Shown: positions 9,249 to 18,732, counted from the first letter of the stretch. The stretch: DNA of 64,000 nucleotides from Burkholderia stagnalis (GCF_902830275.1 NZ_CADESW010000010.1:186001-250000); one strand, 5' to 3'. Notes: generated by a model not told the origin, from the sequence alone. A program made the numbers and translations.

Positions 9249-10448
9249 ATGCAAGCTCGCCAAGCTCAACCCGGCCCGCTGAGCGGGATGACCGTCGTCA
9301 CGCTCGAACACGCGATCGCCGCGCCGTTCTGCACGCGGCAGCTCGCCGATCTTGGCGCGCGCGTGATCAAGGTGGAACGGCCCGGCGTCGGCGATTTCGC
9401 GCGCGCCTACGATCACCGCACGCGCGGTCTCGCGTCGCACTTCGTCTGGACCAACCGCTCGAAGGAAAGCCTCACGCTGGACCTGAAGCAACCTGCTGCA
9501 CAGGACGTGCTCGGCGAACTCGTCGCCCAGGCTGACGTGCTGGTGCAGAACCTCGCACCCGGCGCCTCCGCGCGCATGGGGCTGTCGTTCGACGCGCTGC
9601 ATGCCAAGTATCCGCGCCTGATCGTCTGCGACATCTCGGGCTACGGCGGCGACGGCCCGTATCGCAACAAGAAAGCCTACGACCTGCTGATCCAGAGCGA
9701 GGCCGCGTTCCTGTCGATCACCGGCACGCCCGACGAACCGTGCAAGGCCGGCAATTCGATCGCCGATATTGCGGCCGGCATGTACGCGTACACGGGCATT
9801 CTCAGCGCGCTGCTGCAGCGCGGCGTCACGGGCAAAGGCTCGCACGTGGAAATCTCGATGCTCGAGGCGCTCGCCGAGTGGATGGGCTTTCCGATGTACT
9901 ACGCGTACGACGGCCAGCAACCGCCCGGCCGCAACGGCGCGGCGCACGCGACCATCTACCCGTACGGGCCGTTTACGGCCGGCGACAGCCGCGTCGTGAT
10001 GCTGGGCCTGCAGAACGAGCGCGAGTGGAAGGTGTTCTGCGATATCGTGCTGCGCCGCCCGGACCTCGCGACCGACCCGCGTTTCGACGCGAACGTACGC
10101 CGCTCGGAAAACCGCGCGAGCCTGAAGGCCGTGATCGAGCAGGTGTTTGCCGACCTCACCGCACAGGACGTAATCGCGCGGCTCGATGAAGCACAGATCG
10201 CGAATGCCGCCGTCAACCAGGTCGGCGATCTGTGGACGCACCCGCAGCTGCATGCGCGCGGCCGCTTCCGCACCGTCGGTTCGCAGGCCGGCGAACTGCA
10301 GGCGCTGCTCCCGCCCGCCACGATCGACAGCTTCGACGTGCGCATGGATCCGGTGCCCGCGCTCGGCGAACACAGCGCGGCGATCCTGCGCGAACTGGGG
10401 CGCAGCGACGCCGATATCGAACAACTGCGCGCCGACGGCGTGATCTGA
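9249..10448 (+). CDS. class III CoA-transferase, candidate itaconate CoA-transferase
   Basis: A 399-residue CaiB/BaiF CoA-transferase. The catalytic aspartate is Asp145 in KKAYDLLIQSEA, matching Asp169 of formyl-CoA transferase by motif. Other family blocks are GMTVVTLEHAIAAPFCTRQLADLGARVIKVERP, the typical SRSKESLTLDLK-like NRSKESLTLDLK, and the tail LRADGVI. It lies between the hydratase-like gene and a CitE-like lyase gene (4-base gap). In the Pseudomonas and Yersinia itaconate clusters, the transferase forms itaconyl-CoA from succinyl-CoA. That role is inferred from the gene trio; mesaconate or citramalate are alternatives. Confidence 0.85.
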   Translation: MQARQAQPGPLSGMTVVTLEHAIAAPFCTRQLADLGARVIKVERPGVGDFARAYDHRTRGLASHFVWTNRSKESLTLDLKQPAAQDVLGELVAQADVLVQNLAPGASARMGLSFDALHAKYPRLIVCDISGYGGDGPYRNKKAYDLLIQSEAAFLSITGTPDEPCKAGNSIADIAAGMYAYTGILSALLQRGVTGKGSHVEISMLEALAEWMGFPMYYAYDGQQPPGRNGAAHATIYPYGPFTAGDSRVVMLGLQNEREWKVFCDIVLRRPDLATDPRFDANVRRSENRASLKAVIEQVFADLTAQDVIARLDEAQIANAAVNQVGDLWTHPQLHARGRFRTVGSQAGELQALLPPATIDSFDVRMDPVPALGEHSAAILRELGRSDADIEQLRADGVI

Positions 10449-10451
10449 GCC

Positions 10452-11312
10452 ATGACGACCTCTCCCTTCCCCGTGCTGCATGCGCGCAGCCTGCTGTTCG
10501 TGCCCGCCACACGTCCCGAGCGCTTTGCGAAGGCGTTCGATACGGCCGCCGACTGCATCGTCATCGATCTCGAGGACGCGGTACCCGAAGGCAGCAAGGA
10601 CGACGCGCGCGCGCAGCTCGCGCAGCACCTGTCGCAGTTCACGCCCGAGCAGCGCGTGCGCACCGTGGTGCGCGTGAACGCCGTCGGCACGCCGTGGCAC
10701 GACGCGGATCTCGCGTTGCTGCGCGAGTTGACCGCGCAAGGCGTCGCCGTGATGCTGCCGAAATCGGAAGACGCGCAAGCGCTGCGCCGCGTCGCGCAGC
10801 AGCTCGGCGAGGCGGCGCGCCTCGTCGCGCTGATCGAATCGCTGGCCGGGCTCGATGCGGCCGATGCGCTTGCGCGCGTTCCGCAGGTCGTGCGTCTCGC
10901 CTTCGGCCATCTCGACTTCCAGCTCGATCTCGGCATGCGTGCATCGCCCGACGAACCGGAGCTGGCGTTCGCGCGCAACGCGCTCGTGGCCGCGTCGCGC
11001 CGCGCACAGCTGCCCGCGCCGATCGACGGCGTAACGACGCGCACCAACGATGCGCAACGGCTGGCCGCCGACGCGCAGCGCGCGCGCGCGTTCGGCTTCG
11101 GCGGCAAGCTCTGTATCCATCCCGCGCAAGTCGGCGGCGTGAACGATGCGATGGGTTATTCGGACGAAGAGCATGCGTGGGCGCGCCGCGTGCTTGACGA
11201 AGCCGCGAAGCACGGCGGCGCGGCGTTCAGCCTCGACGGCCGCATGGTCGACCTGCCGGTGATCCGTGCCGCCGAGGCGATCGCCGCGAGCGTGCGGAAG
11301 CCTGCGCGATAG
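10452..11312 (+). CDS. CitE-like CoA ester lyase, candidate (S)-citramalyl-CoA lyase
   Basis: A 286-residue TIM-barrel protein of the HpcH/HpaI aldolase / citrate lyase beta family. It shows RSLLFVPATRPERFAKAF, the metal-binding IVIDLEDAVPEGSKDDAR, RVNAVGTPWHDADL, and FGFGGKLCIHPAQV, all hallmarks of CitE-like stand-alone lyases. These split malyl- or citramalyl-CoA to acetyl-CoA plus glyoxylate or pyruvate. It starts 4 bases after the CoA-transferase stop. With the two genes upstream it completes the route itaconate to itaconyl-CoA to citramalyl-CoA to pyruvate plus acetyl-CoA. A strong hairpin follows 48 bases downstream. Confidence 0.88.
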   Translation: MTTSPFPVLHARSLLFVPATRPERFAKAFDTAADCIVIDLEDAVPEGSKDDARAQLAQHLSQFTPEQRVRTVVRVNAVGTPWHDADLALLRELTAQGVAVMLPKSEDAQALRRVAQQLGEAARLVALIESLAGLDAADALARVPQVVRLAFGHLDFQLDLGMRASPDEPELAFARNALVAASRRAQLPAPIDGVTTRTNDAQRLAADAQRARAFGFGGKLCIHPAQVGGVNDAMGYSDEEHAWARRVLDEAAKHGGAAFSLDGRMVDLPVIRAAEAIAASVRKPAR

Positions 11313-11354
11313 GCTTAACGGCCCGCTGGCGTCGCCCTCCAATCCGCACGCCGA

Positions 11355-11400
11355 TGAAAAAACGGGCGGCGTCCGGTATTCCGGCGCCGCCCGTTGTCTT
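11355..11400. terminator. bidirectional intrinsic terminator
   Basis: A perfect 11-bp stem (AACGGGCGGCG at 11361-11371 with its complement at 11385-11395) encloses a second CCGG/CCGG stem with a one-base bulge. A run of six A lies on the left arm side, giving a U-tract for minus-strand transcripts, and TTGTCTT lies on the right. It sits between the convergent lyase gene (plus) and the MmgE/PrpD gene (minus). It is strongest for the leftward operon. Confidence 0.8.
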
Positions 11401-11465
11401 GCATCCTCTCGCATCACCGCAGCGGCCGCCCGGAACGCACATACCGCTCCGGACGACCGCCCCGC

Positions 11466-12890
11466 TCAGTCTTCCACCGCCCACATCGCCGTCAGTTCCG
11501 CCGCCTTCGTCGCCGGGTTCAGCTCACGCAGCGCAGCCAGCAGCGCACGCGCGCGTTCGACGCCCAGCACGTCGGTGGTCAGATCCATGAACTTCGCATC
11601 CTGCTCGTGCTCCGGCATCGGATTCGTGTCGGTGCCGATCGGATCGCCGACGAATACGTGCTCGGTGCGCCCGTCCTTGAACGTGACGGTCACGTCGGCG
11701 ACGAACTTGCCCGGATACTGTTGCTCGAGCTCGGGCGCCTCGCTGATGCGGATGCTGCGCGCGATCTCGATCACGGGCGCCATGTCGATCTTGCCGGCCA
11801 GATAGTCGCGGTGGACCGGATAGCCGTTGCCCTTGCCGAGCAGCGTGAACGCCGCCTGGATCGGCAGGCTGAACTGCACGTGCTCGATGTTCTTCGGCGT
11901 ATACGCGTTGACGTTGGCCGTGCCGACGACGACGTTGAAGTGCGGCGTGATTTTCAGGTGGATGTCGGCGATCTCGTCGCGGCGCGCCGCGAACGGCCGC
12001 AGCGCGTCGATGTAGGCGTGCGTGCAGTAGCACGCGCAATACGCCTTGAGCCACACGGTGCCGATCTCGAACGGCCGGTCGAGGTCGAAGCGCCGCTCGG
12101 CGTTGTCGCCGGCCGTGCGCTGCAGGAAGGTGCGGAAAAAGCCCTTGTTGCCGCTCAGGAACGCGCGCGGGCCCGTGATGCCCGCGTGCGCCATGTCGGC
12201 CGCCGCCATCCCGTTGCGCGTGCCGATGCCCGCATGAATGCGCTTGATCGAGCCGCCGGTCGACGTGTATTCGGTCGTGCCCGACACGTGGCTCAGCGCG
12301 ATCGCGAGCGCGTGCAGCGTCGTCTCGGCGTCGAAGCCGCGCAGCTTGGCCGCCACGGCCGCCGCGCCGAAGTTGGACAGCGTCGCGTGCGGGTGATAGC
12401 CGCGCTGCAGCAGCTCGGGCGCGGCGAGCAGGCCGATGCGCGCATAGACTTCGTAGCCGGCCACCATCGCGACGATCACGTCCTCGAGCGAGGCGCCGAG
12501 TTCCTCGCCGATCGCGAGTGCGGCCGGGATCACGCAGCTGCCGGGATGGCTGTAGCTCGGGCCGTGCGCATCGTCGTACTCGAAGCCGTGCCCGTACGAA
12601 CCGTTGACGAACGCGGCATCGGCCGCGCTCATCGTCAGCGCCGACGCACTCACGCGGCTTTTGCCCGGACGCTGCCCGGCCTTCGCGTAGGCGAGCAGCT
12701 GCTCGGACCACGGCATTTTCGAAATGCCGACCTGCAATGCGATCTGGTCGCGCATCAGGCGGTTGACGCCGGCCAGCGCGCGCGCGTCGAGGTGCTCGTA
12801 TTTCAGTTCCTGGATGAAACGCACGACCGCTTGCTCGAGCGGCGGGCAGTTGTCCGGCGCGACGGTGCGGGTCTCGCGGGTGACAGTCAT
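11466..12890 (-). CDS. MmgE/PrpD family protein
   Basis: A 474-residue member of the MmgE/PrpD family, which includes 2-methylcitrate dehydratase and cis-aconitate decarboxylase. Family features include GYGHGFEYDDAHGPSYSHPGSCVIPAALAIGEE with conserved His/Asp residues, and GITGPRAFLSGNKGFF in the middle. The ATG at 12890 is chosen because AGGAGAC precedes it; an in-frame extension upstream overlaps the next gene and has no family character. It is the last gene of a leftward run of six. P. aeruginosa carries an MmgE/PrpD gene within its itaconate cluster, so a link to the neighbouring rightward operon is plausible. Its reaction is not known. Confidence 0.88.
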   Translation of the reverse strand: MTVTRETRTVAPDNCPPLEQAVVRFIQELKYEHLDARALAGVNRLMRDQIALQVGISKMPWSEQLLAYAKAGQRPGKSRVSASALTMSAADAAFVNGSYGHGFEYDDAHGPSYSHPGSCVIPAALAIGEELGASLEDVIVAMVAGYEVYARIGLLAAPELLQRGYHPHATLSNFGAAAVAAKLRGFDAETTLHALAIALSHVSGTTEYTSTGGSIKRIHAGIGTRNGMAAADMAHAGITGPRAFLSGNKGFFRTFLQRTAGDNAERRFDLDRPFEIGTVWLKAYCACYCTHAYIDALRPFAARRDEIADIHLKITPHFNVVVGTANVNAYTPKNIEHVQFSLPIQAAFTLLGKGNGYPVHRDYLAGKIDMAPVIEIARSIRISEAPELEQQYPGKFVADVTVTFKDGRTEHVFVGDPIGTDTNPMPEHEQDAKFMDLTTDVLGVERARALLAALRELNPATKAAELTAMWAVED

Positions 12891-12949
12891 GAAAGTCTCC
12901 TGAATGATCGAATGGTAAATGGCCCGGCGCTCGCGCGGGTCATGAAAAA

Positions 12950-14404
12950 TCATGCGGGGCAGGTACGGTCGGACGAAGCCGGCCGGACTGCCGATTCTTC
13001 CCCGGACGGCACGAGCGGATCGAGCAACACCGCCGCGACGTCGTCCACCGCGTCGAGATGCAGGATGTCGTCGATCATCCGATCGACGGTCTGCTGCGGC
13101 AGGTCGATCGCCGAATACGGCACGCACAGCCTGAACTTGGCGATGAAGTCCTGCTCCGTGAACGGATTGCGCGGATGACCCTTCACGTATATGCACTCTT
13201 TCGTCAGCGTACGCCCGTCATGCAGCGTGACGGTCATGCGCGCACCCCAGTCGGACACGTCGGGGTTTTCCGCGGCCGTGATGCGCGTCATCAGCTCGCG
13301 CACCTCGGGCCGTCGGCGCGCGGCTTCGCTGTACGACTCGAGGAACACCTTGTCGTCGAACGCCGCGATGGCCACCACGTACGGCAGGCTGAACTGGCAC
13401 TCCGGCACCGTGACCGGATGCCACTTCTTGTCCTGCGGCTCGCACACCGCGCGCCAGCCTGGCGTCGAGGTCTCGATATGGATGCCGGCGATCTCCGCCG
13501 CGCCGAAGCGGTGCGCGTGCATCAGTTCGCGAATCGCGTCGATCGACGAATGCGAGAAGTAGCACGCGCTGTAGCCCTTGGTGATGATGTTCTCCATCTC
13601 CCAGTGCTCGCCGAGCGCATGCAGGATGAAGTCGGGATCGGTCTCCCAGCGCGCGGTGCCCAGATACCCTTTCGGCCCGGTCAGCACCTCGGCGCGCGGC
13701 CCGGTGATGCCGCGCTGGGCCAGCTGGCAGCACGTGATCGCGGCCTGGCTGACGAGCCCGTGATGCATGCGCACCATCAGCGTGGCCGGCGAATAGATGC
13801 CCATCGTGTTGGGCTGCGTCATGGTCCGCGCGATGCCTTGCGCGTTTTCCAGCTGGTTCTGCGTCAGCCCGAGCAGCTTGCCGACGGCCGCCACTGCGCC
13901 GAAGATGTAATGGCCGCCGCATTCGTGGTGCTTGATCGCGCGGTTGATCACCTTGTACGCGGTGCCGAGCCGCACCAGGATCTCCTGTCCGACGGCCATC
14001 GCCGCGAGGAATTCCTTGCCCGATACCTTGCCGCGCAGACCGGTGGCAGCCAGCAGCGTCGGCACGACGTATTCGGTCACATGCCCGGCTTCCTCATGCA
14101 GGTCGCCGCAATCCATCGCGCGCGGCATCGGGCCCATCGCGAGCGCCGCCTCGTGCGCCGGCACGCGGCCGCCATAGAACGGCAGCGGCGTCTGCGGGTT
14201 GCCGCCGCGCTCCTTGACGAGCGACACGATCTCCGGAATGCCCTCCATCGCCGAGCCGCCGATGGTCACGCCCATCGCGTCGAGCAGCGTCTGCCGCGCA
14301 TGGCGCGCCACGCCGGCCGGCAGGTCGTCGTACTGCGTCTGCAGTGCCATCCGGCACAGCGTGGCCATCGGATCCTCGATCCCCCGGCGTTCGAATCTCG
14401 CCAT
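12950..14404 (-). CDS. MmgE/PrpD family protein (second copy)
   Basis: A 484-residue MmgE/PrpD protein, clearly diverged from its neighbour at 11466-12890. It has QTLLDAMGVTIGGSAMEGIPE near the start, AMDCGDLHEEAGHVTEYVVPTLLAA in the region that usually carries the His/Asp pair, and GITGPRAEVLTGPKGYL in the middle. The start MARFERRGIEDP follows GAGGAGA by about 7 bases; an alternative ATG lies 24 bases upstream. The gap to the next gene downstream is 59 bases. Two adjacent non-identical copies suggest a heteromer or two related dehydration or decarboxylation steps. Confidence 0.87.
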   Translation of the reverse strand: MARFERRGIEDPMATLCRMALQTQYDDLPAGVARHARQTLLDAMGVTIGGSAMEGIPEIVSLVKERGGNPQTPLPFYGGRVPAHEAALAMGPMPRAMDCGDLHEEAGHVTEYVVPTLLAATGLRGKVSGKEFLAAMAVGQEILVRLGTAYKVINRAIKHHECGGHYIFGAVAAVGKLLGLTQNQLENAQGIARTMTQPNTMGIYSPATLMVRMHHGLVSQAAITCCQLAQRGITGPRAEVLTGPKGYLGTARWETDPDFILHALGEHWEMENIITKGYSACYFSHSSIDAIRELMHAHRFGAAEIAGIHIETSTPGWRAVCEPQDKKWHPVTVPECQFSLPYVVAIAAFDDKVFLESYSEAARRRPEVRELMTRITAAENPDVSDWGARMTVTLHDGRTLTKECIYVKGHPRNPFTEQDFIAKFRLCVPYSAIDLPQQTVDRMIDDILHLDAVDDVAAVLLDPLVPSGEESAVRPASSDRTCPA

Positions 14405-14447
14405 GCTTCTGTCTCCTCGTCTCTCCACGTGTCTCGCGACGGTGCGC

Positions 14448-15518
14448 TCAGAACACGAACACGCCCTTGCCGCCCGCCTGCGCGTCGAATTGCCGGTAGG
14501 CCTCGTCGGCCTGCTCGAGCTGCCAGCGATCGGTGAACAGCTTGTCGACGTCCACGCCGTGATCGGCGACGAAATGGATGCAGTCCTTCATCCCGACTTC
14601 CGAGAACGTATAGGAGCCGAGGATCGTGCGCTGCTTGCCGATCACGTCCTTCATCCCGTCGACGTTGAGGTTGCCGCCCACGGCCACGAGCGCGATCCGC
14701 CCCCACGGGCGCGTGCTGCGCACCGCCTGCTGCTTCGGCACGTCGCCGCCCGCGCAATCCATCGCGCAGGTCACGCCGAGGCCGCCGGTGAGCTTCTGGA
14801 TTTCCTCGATCGGATCCTGCCGGCTGCCGTCGATCACGTGGGCCGCGCCGAAATCCTTCGCGCGCGCGACGCGATCGGCCGCGATATCGACGCCGATCAC
14901 CTCGACGCCCATCGCCGCGGCCAGCTGCACGGCCGACAAGCCGACCGGGCCCAGCCCGAACACCGCGAGCGTGTCGCGCGCGGTGATGCCGAGGCGCAGC
15001 AGCGCGCCCCACGCCGTGCCGGTGCCGCAGGAAATCGCGGCGCCGGTGGCGTACGACACTTCGTCGGGCAGATGGACCAGCGAGGTCGCAGGCACCTTCA
15101 TGTAGTGCGCGTGGCCGCCGTGCTTGATCACGCCGTGGATATCCGCGCCGTGGCTGCACATCTGCGTCCAGCCGGTACGGCAGTGATCGCAGTGCATGCA
15201 GCCTTCGTAGTGGAACACCGCGACGCGATCGCCGACCTTGAATGCGCGCGGATCGACGGCCGAACCGACCGCGACGATCCGCCCGCACGGCTCGTGACCG
15301 CCGATGATCGGCGTGTCCTCCGACATGCCGCGCGACGCGAGATCCTTGAAGCCCAGCGAGCGGATCACGTCGGCCGGCTTGTTGCGGTAGAAATGCAGGT
15401 CGCTGCCGCACATGCCCGACGCCTTCATTTCGATCACGGCATCGGCGGGGCCGGGCGTCGGATCGTCGAAATCGAGAATCTCCAGCCTGCGTTCGCCTCT
15501 GAAAACCACGCCTTTCAT
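14448..15518 (-). CDS. zinc-dependent alcohol dehydrogenase (MDR family)
   Basis: A 356-residue medium-chain dehydrogenase. Catalytic zinc ligands are Cys37 (GMCGSDLHFY) and the GGHEPCG block with His75/Glu76. The structural zinc lobe is intact with Cys107, Cys110, Cys113 and Cys121 (CMHCDHCRTGWTQMC). The Rossmann motif is FGLGPVGLSAVQLAA, followed by an acidic residue in GVDIAADR, which favours NAD+. AGGAGAC lies before the ATG. It lies between the MmgE/PrpD genes and two aldehyde dehydrogenase genes, so an alcohol to aldehyde to acid sequence is likely encoded here. Confidence 0.92.
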   Translation of the reverse strand: MKGVVFRGERRLEILDFDDPTPGPADAVIEMKASGMCGSDLHFYRNKPADVIRSLGFKDLASRGMSEDTPIIGGHEPCGRIVAVGSAVDPRAFKVGDRVAVFHYEGCMHCDHCRTGWTQMCSHGADIHGVIKHGGHAHYMKVPATSLVHLPDEVSYATGAAISCGTGTAWGALLRLGITARDTLAVFGLGPVGLSAVQLAAAMGVEVIGVDIAADRVARAKDFGAAHVIDGSRQDPIEEIQKLTGGLGVTCAMDCAGGDVPKQQAVRSTRPWGRIALVAVGGNLNVDGMKDVIGKQRTILGSYTFSEVGMKDCIHFVADHGVDVDKLFTDRWQLEQADEAYRQFDAQAGGKGVFVF

Positions 15519-15573
15519 GTCTTGTGTCTCCTGTGCCTGCGGGAATGCGGTCGTGACGCGGCGCCGTGCCGGC

Positions 15574-17037
15574 TCAGACCAGATTGATATAGGTGGCCTT
15601 CGGGTACAGGAAGCTCTCGACGTGCTCCTTGCCGCCCTTCCAGCCGTAGCCGCTCATCTTCGTGCCGCCGAAACCCACCGCCGGATCGATCACGCCATAG
15701 CAGTTGACCCACACGGTGCCCGAGCGAATCCCCTGCGAAACGCGGTGCGCGGTCGACAGGCTGCTCGTCCACACGCCGCCGGCGAGGCCGTACGGCGTAT
15801 CGTTCGCGAGCCGCAGCGCGTCCTCGATCGTGTCGAACGGAATCACCGACGCGACCGGCCCGAAGATCTCCTCGCGCGCGATCGTCATGTCGTTGCGCAC
15901 GTCGGCGAACACCGTCGGCTCGATGAAGAACCCGCCGGCCGGCGCGCCGTCCGGACGGCCGCCGCCGTGCACGAGCCGGGCCTCCTTGCCGCCGATGTCC
16001 ACGTAATGCATCACGCGTTCGAGCTGGCGCCGCGAAATCAGCGGGCCGATCTGCGTATCGGGATCGCGGCCGTCGCCGATGCGGATCGTGCCGGCGAACG
16101 CGGCCATGCGCTGCACGAATTCGTCGTGGATCGCGCGCTGCACGAAGATCCGCGTGCCGGCCACGCACACCTGGCCGGTATTCGTGAACACGCCCATCGC
16201 CGCGCCGGGCACGGCCTTGTCGAGATCGGCATCGGCGAACACGATGTCGGGCGACTTGCCGCCGAGTTCGAGCTGCAGCCGCTTCAGGTTGCCGGCCGAT
16301 GCGCGCACGATCGCCTGCGCGGTGCCAACCGAGCCCGTGAAGGCGACGCGATCGACGTCCGGGTGCTCGGCCAGCGCCTGGCCGACGTCCTTGCCGTAGC
16401 CGGTCACGACGTTGATCACGCCGTCGGGCACGCCCGCTTCCATCATCAGCTCGGACACACGCAGCGACGACAGCGACGCATCCTCGGCCGGCTTCAGCAC
16501 GGCCGTGCAGCCGGTCGCCAGCGCGGGGCCGTAGATCCACCACATCCCCATCAGCGGGCCGTTCCACGGGATGATGCCGCCGACCACGCCGACCGGCATC
16601 AACTGCTTGAGCGCGGTGAAGTTCGGTGCGATCGACATCGGCGGCGTTTCCACCGCGCCCGCGCCCGTTTGCGATGCGTAGAACTGCAGCAGCTGCGACA
16701 GCCATTCCTTGTAGCCGCGCGTGCGCGCGAGCGGCGCGCCCATGTCGAGCGTCTCGATCAGCGCGAGCTCGTCGAAGTGATCGAGGATCGCGTCGTGCAC
16801 GCGCAGCAGCAGCTTGCGCCGCTCGTGCGGCGTGAAGCGGCTCCACGGTCCTTCGAACGCGCGGCGCGCCGCCGCCACCGCGCGATCGACGTCCTGCGCG
16901 CTGCCCTGCGCGATATGGCACAGCACCTCGCCGGTGGCCGGGTTGATGGCCTCGATGCGCTCGCCGCCGGCCGGCTCGACCCACTGCCCGCCGATCAGCA
17001 GCTGCTTGGTACCCGACACGAAATGCGGAATGTTCAT
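15574..17037 (-). CDS. NAD(P)+-dependent aldehyde dehydrogenase
   Basis: A 487-residue ALDH-superfamily enzyme with all catalytic residues: Asn159 (IIPWNGP), Glu257 (LQLELGGKSPD) and nucleophile Cys291 (NTGQVCVAGTR). The C-terminal EEIFGPVASVIPF and FGGTKMSGYG blocks are also present. It would oxidise an aldehyde to a carboxylic acid. It lies 55 bases upstream of the alcohol dehydrogenase gene and 39 bases downstream of a second ALDH in a leftward operon. The leader AGGAGACTTC is almost the same as that of the MmgE/PrpD gene at 12890. Confidence 0.93.
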   Translation of the reverse strand: MNIPHFVSGTKQLLIGGQWVEPAGGERIEAINPATGEVLCHIAQGSAQDVDRAVAAARRAFEGPWSRFTPHERRKLLLRVHDAILDHFDELALIETLDMGAPLARTRGYKEWLSQLLQFYASQTGAGAVETPPMSIAPNFTALKQLMPVGVVGGIIPWNGPLMGMWWIYGPALATGCTAVLKPAEDASLSSLRVSELMMEAGVPDGVINVVTGYGKDVGQALAEHPDVDRVAFTGSVGTAQAIVRASAGNLKRLQLELGGKSPDIVFADADLDKAVPGAAMGVFTNTGQVCVAGTRIFVQRAIHDEFVQRMAAFAGTIRIGDGRDPDTQIGPLISRRQLERVMHYVDIGGKEARLVHGGGRPDGAPAGGFFIEPTVFADVRNDMTIAREEIFGPVASVIPFDTIEDALRLANDTPYGLAGGVWTSSLSTAHRVSQGIRSGTVWVNCYGVIDPAVGFGGTKMSGYGWKGGKEHVESFLYPKATYINLV

Positions 17038-17076
17038 GTTGATGAAGTCTCCTGAATATGTTCTGGACGCCGAAGT

Positions 17077-18567
17077 TCACATGCGCAGCATGATCGACTT
17101 CGTCTGCGTATAGGCGTCGATCGATTCCTGGCCGAATTCGCGGCCCCAGCCCGATTGCTTGTATCCGCCGAACGCCATCGCCGGATCGGATTCGCCGAAG
17201 GTGTTGATCCACAGCCGTCCGGCCTTGAGCGCGCGCACCACCTTGTGTGCGCGCGCGACGTCGCGCGTCCAGACCGCGGCAGAGAGCCCGTAGGTCGTGT
17301 CGTTGGCCTGCAGCACCGCATCGTCCTCGTCGCGGAACGGGATGATCGACAGCACCGGCCCGAAGATCTCCTCCTGCGCGATCCGCATGCCGTTGCGCAC
17401 GTTGTCGAAGATCGTCGGCTCGACGAAATAGCCGGTGCCGCGCCACGGCTCGCCGCCGAGCCGCAAGGTCGCGCCGCCTTCGCGGCCCACGCCGATGTAC
17501 GACTGCACGCGCTCGCGCTGCGTCGCCGAGATCAGCGGGCCGATCTTCGTGTCGGCCGCGAACGGGTCGCCGGCCTTCCACCCGGCCGCCAGCTGCGCGA
17601 CGCGCTCCGCCACCTGCTCGTGGATGCTTTCCTGCACGAACAGGCGCGTGCCGGCCGAGCACACCTGGCCCGAGTTGCCGCAGAACGTCTTTACCGCGGC
17701 CTGCACGGCCTTTTCGATGTCCGCGTCGGCGAACACCACGTTGGGCGCCTTCCCGCCGAGTTCGAGCGTCACCTTCTTCAGGTTCAGCGTCGCGTCGCGC
17801 GCGATCTGCTTGCCGACCGCAGTCGAGCCGGTGAACGCGATCTTGTCGACGCCCGGATGCTGCGCGAGCGCCGCGCCCGCCGTCGCACCGAAGCCCGGCA
17901 GCACGTTAATGACGCCCGGCGGCAGGTCGGTTTCCTGGATCAGTTCCGCGAGCCGGATCGAGGTCAGGCAGGCCAGCTCGGCCGGTTTCAGGATCACCGT
18001 ATTGCCGCAGCACAGCGCATTCGCGAACTTGATCGCGGCCATCAGGATCGGCACGTTCCACGGGATGATCTGGCCGCACACGCCGAGCGGCTCGCGCAGC
18101 GTATAGATCAGCGTGCTGCCGTCCGACGGGATCGTGGTGCCCAGCACCTTCGAACACCAGCCCGCGTAGTAGCGAACGATGTCCACAGTGGCGCCCGCCG
18201 CGGCACGCGCGAACCACAGCGGCATACCGTTGTCGATCGACTCGATCGCGGCCAGCTCGTCGACATGGGCCTCGATCGCGTCGGCGATCTTTAGCAGCGC
18301 GCGCGTGCGCGCGTGCGGCGACACCGCCGACCACGACGGCGCATCGAACGCGTTGCGCGCCGCGACCACGGCCGCGTCGACGTCGACGCTGTCGGCCTCG
18401 GCGACGCGGCAGAGCGGCTGCTCGGTCGTTGGGTTGATCGTCTCGAAGGTCTTGCCCGATGCGGCGTCGACCCATCGCCCGCCGATCAGCAGACATTTCG
18501 TGCCCTGTCCGATCCACGCGAGCGCTTTCGCGCGCGCTGCCTGTGCAACGTCAGTTACGGTCGTCAT
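17077..18567 (-). CDS. NAD(P)+-dependent aldehyde dehydrogenase (betaine-aldehyde type)
   Basis: A 496-residue ALDH with Asn171 (IIPWNVP), Glu269 (VTLELGGKAPN) and Cys303 (NSGQVCSAGTR). The start MTTVTDVAQAARAKALAWIG follows GGAGG by 6 bases; an in-frame extension to 18648 lacks family similarity. It is distinct from the ALDH directly downstream, so the operon has two such enzymes, perhaps with different chain or ring preference. The region before it contains a TetR-like dyad at 18717-18732, about 150 bases before the start, so transcription may begin there. Confidence 0.92.
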   Translation of the reverse strand: MTTVTDVAQAARAKALAWIGQGTKCLLIGGRWVDAASGKTFETINPTTEQPLCRVAEADSVDVDAAVVAARNAFDAPSWSAVSPHARTRALLKIADAIEAHVDELAAIESIDNGMPLWFARAAAGATVDIVRYYAGWCSKVLGTTIPSDGSTLIYTLREPLGVCGQIIPWNVPILMAAIKFANALCCGNTVILKPAELACLTSIRLAELIQETDLPPGVINVLPGFGATAGAALAQHPGVDKIAFTGSTAVGKQIARDATLNLKKVTLELGGKAPNVVFADADIEKAVQAAVKTFCGNSGQVCSAGTRLFVQESIHEQVAERVAQLAAGWKAGDPFAADTKIGPLISATQRERVQSYIGVGREGGATLRLGGEPWRGTGYFVEPTIFDNVRNGMRIAQEEIFGPVLSIIPFRDEDDAVLQANDTTYGLSAAVWTRDVARAHKVVRALKAGRLWINTFGESDPAMAFGGYKQSGWGREFGQESIDAYTQTKSIMLRM

Positions 18568-18716
18568 GAAACCTCCAGTTGATAGCGCAGCGTTCGTCAG
18601 GCCAGCGGAACGTCGACGCGCGCCCGAATCCAAAATGCCGCGCACCATGGCAGGAACAGCGTGCGGCTTCGGTAGGTGCCATGCCGTCGAGAAACGGCCG
18701 CGGCCAGCCTGATTTT

Positions 18717-18732
18717 TATCTATCGTTAGTTA
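18717..18732. promoter_or_regulatory. TetR-like dyad upstream of aldehyde dehydrogenase operon
   Basis: TATCTATCGTTAGTTA matches the dyad TAACTA-N4-TAGTTA with one mismatch. Counting flanks, ATCTA-N8-TAGAT is also a perfect inverted repeat here. The same element occurs at 19715-19730 and, perfectly, at 30195-30210, each time in front of a minus-strand catabolic gene. It is probably the operator of one regulator. Confidence 0.5.

Noticed and set aside
9141..11417. 758-codon minus-strand frame across the CoA-transferase and lyase genes
   Set aside because: Antisense shadow in GC-rich DNA; the plus-strand genes have clear motifs and close spacing.
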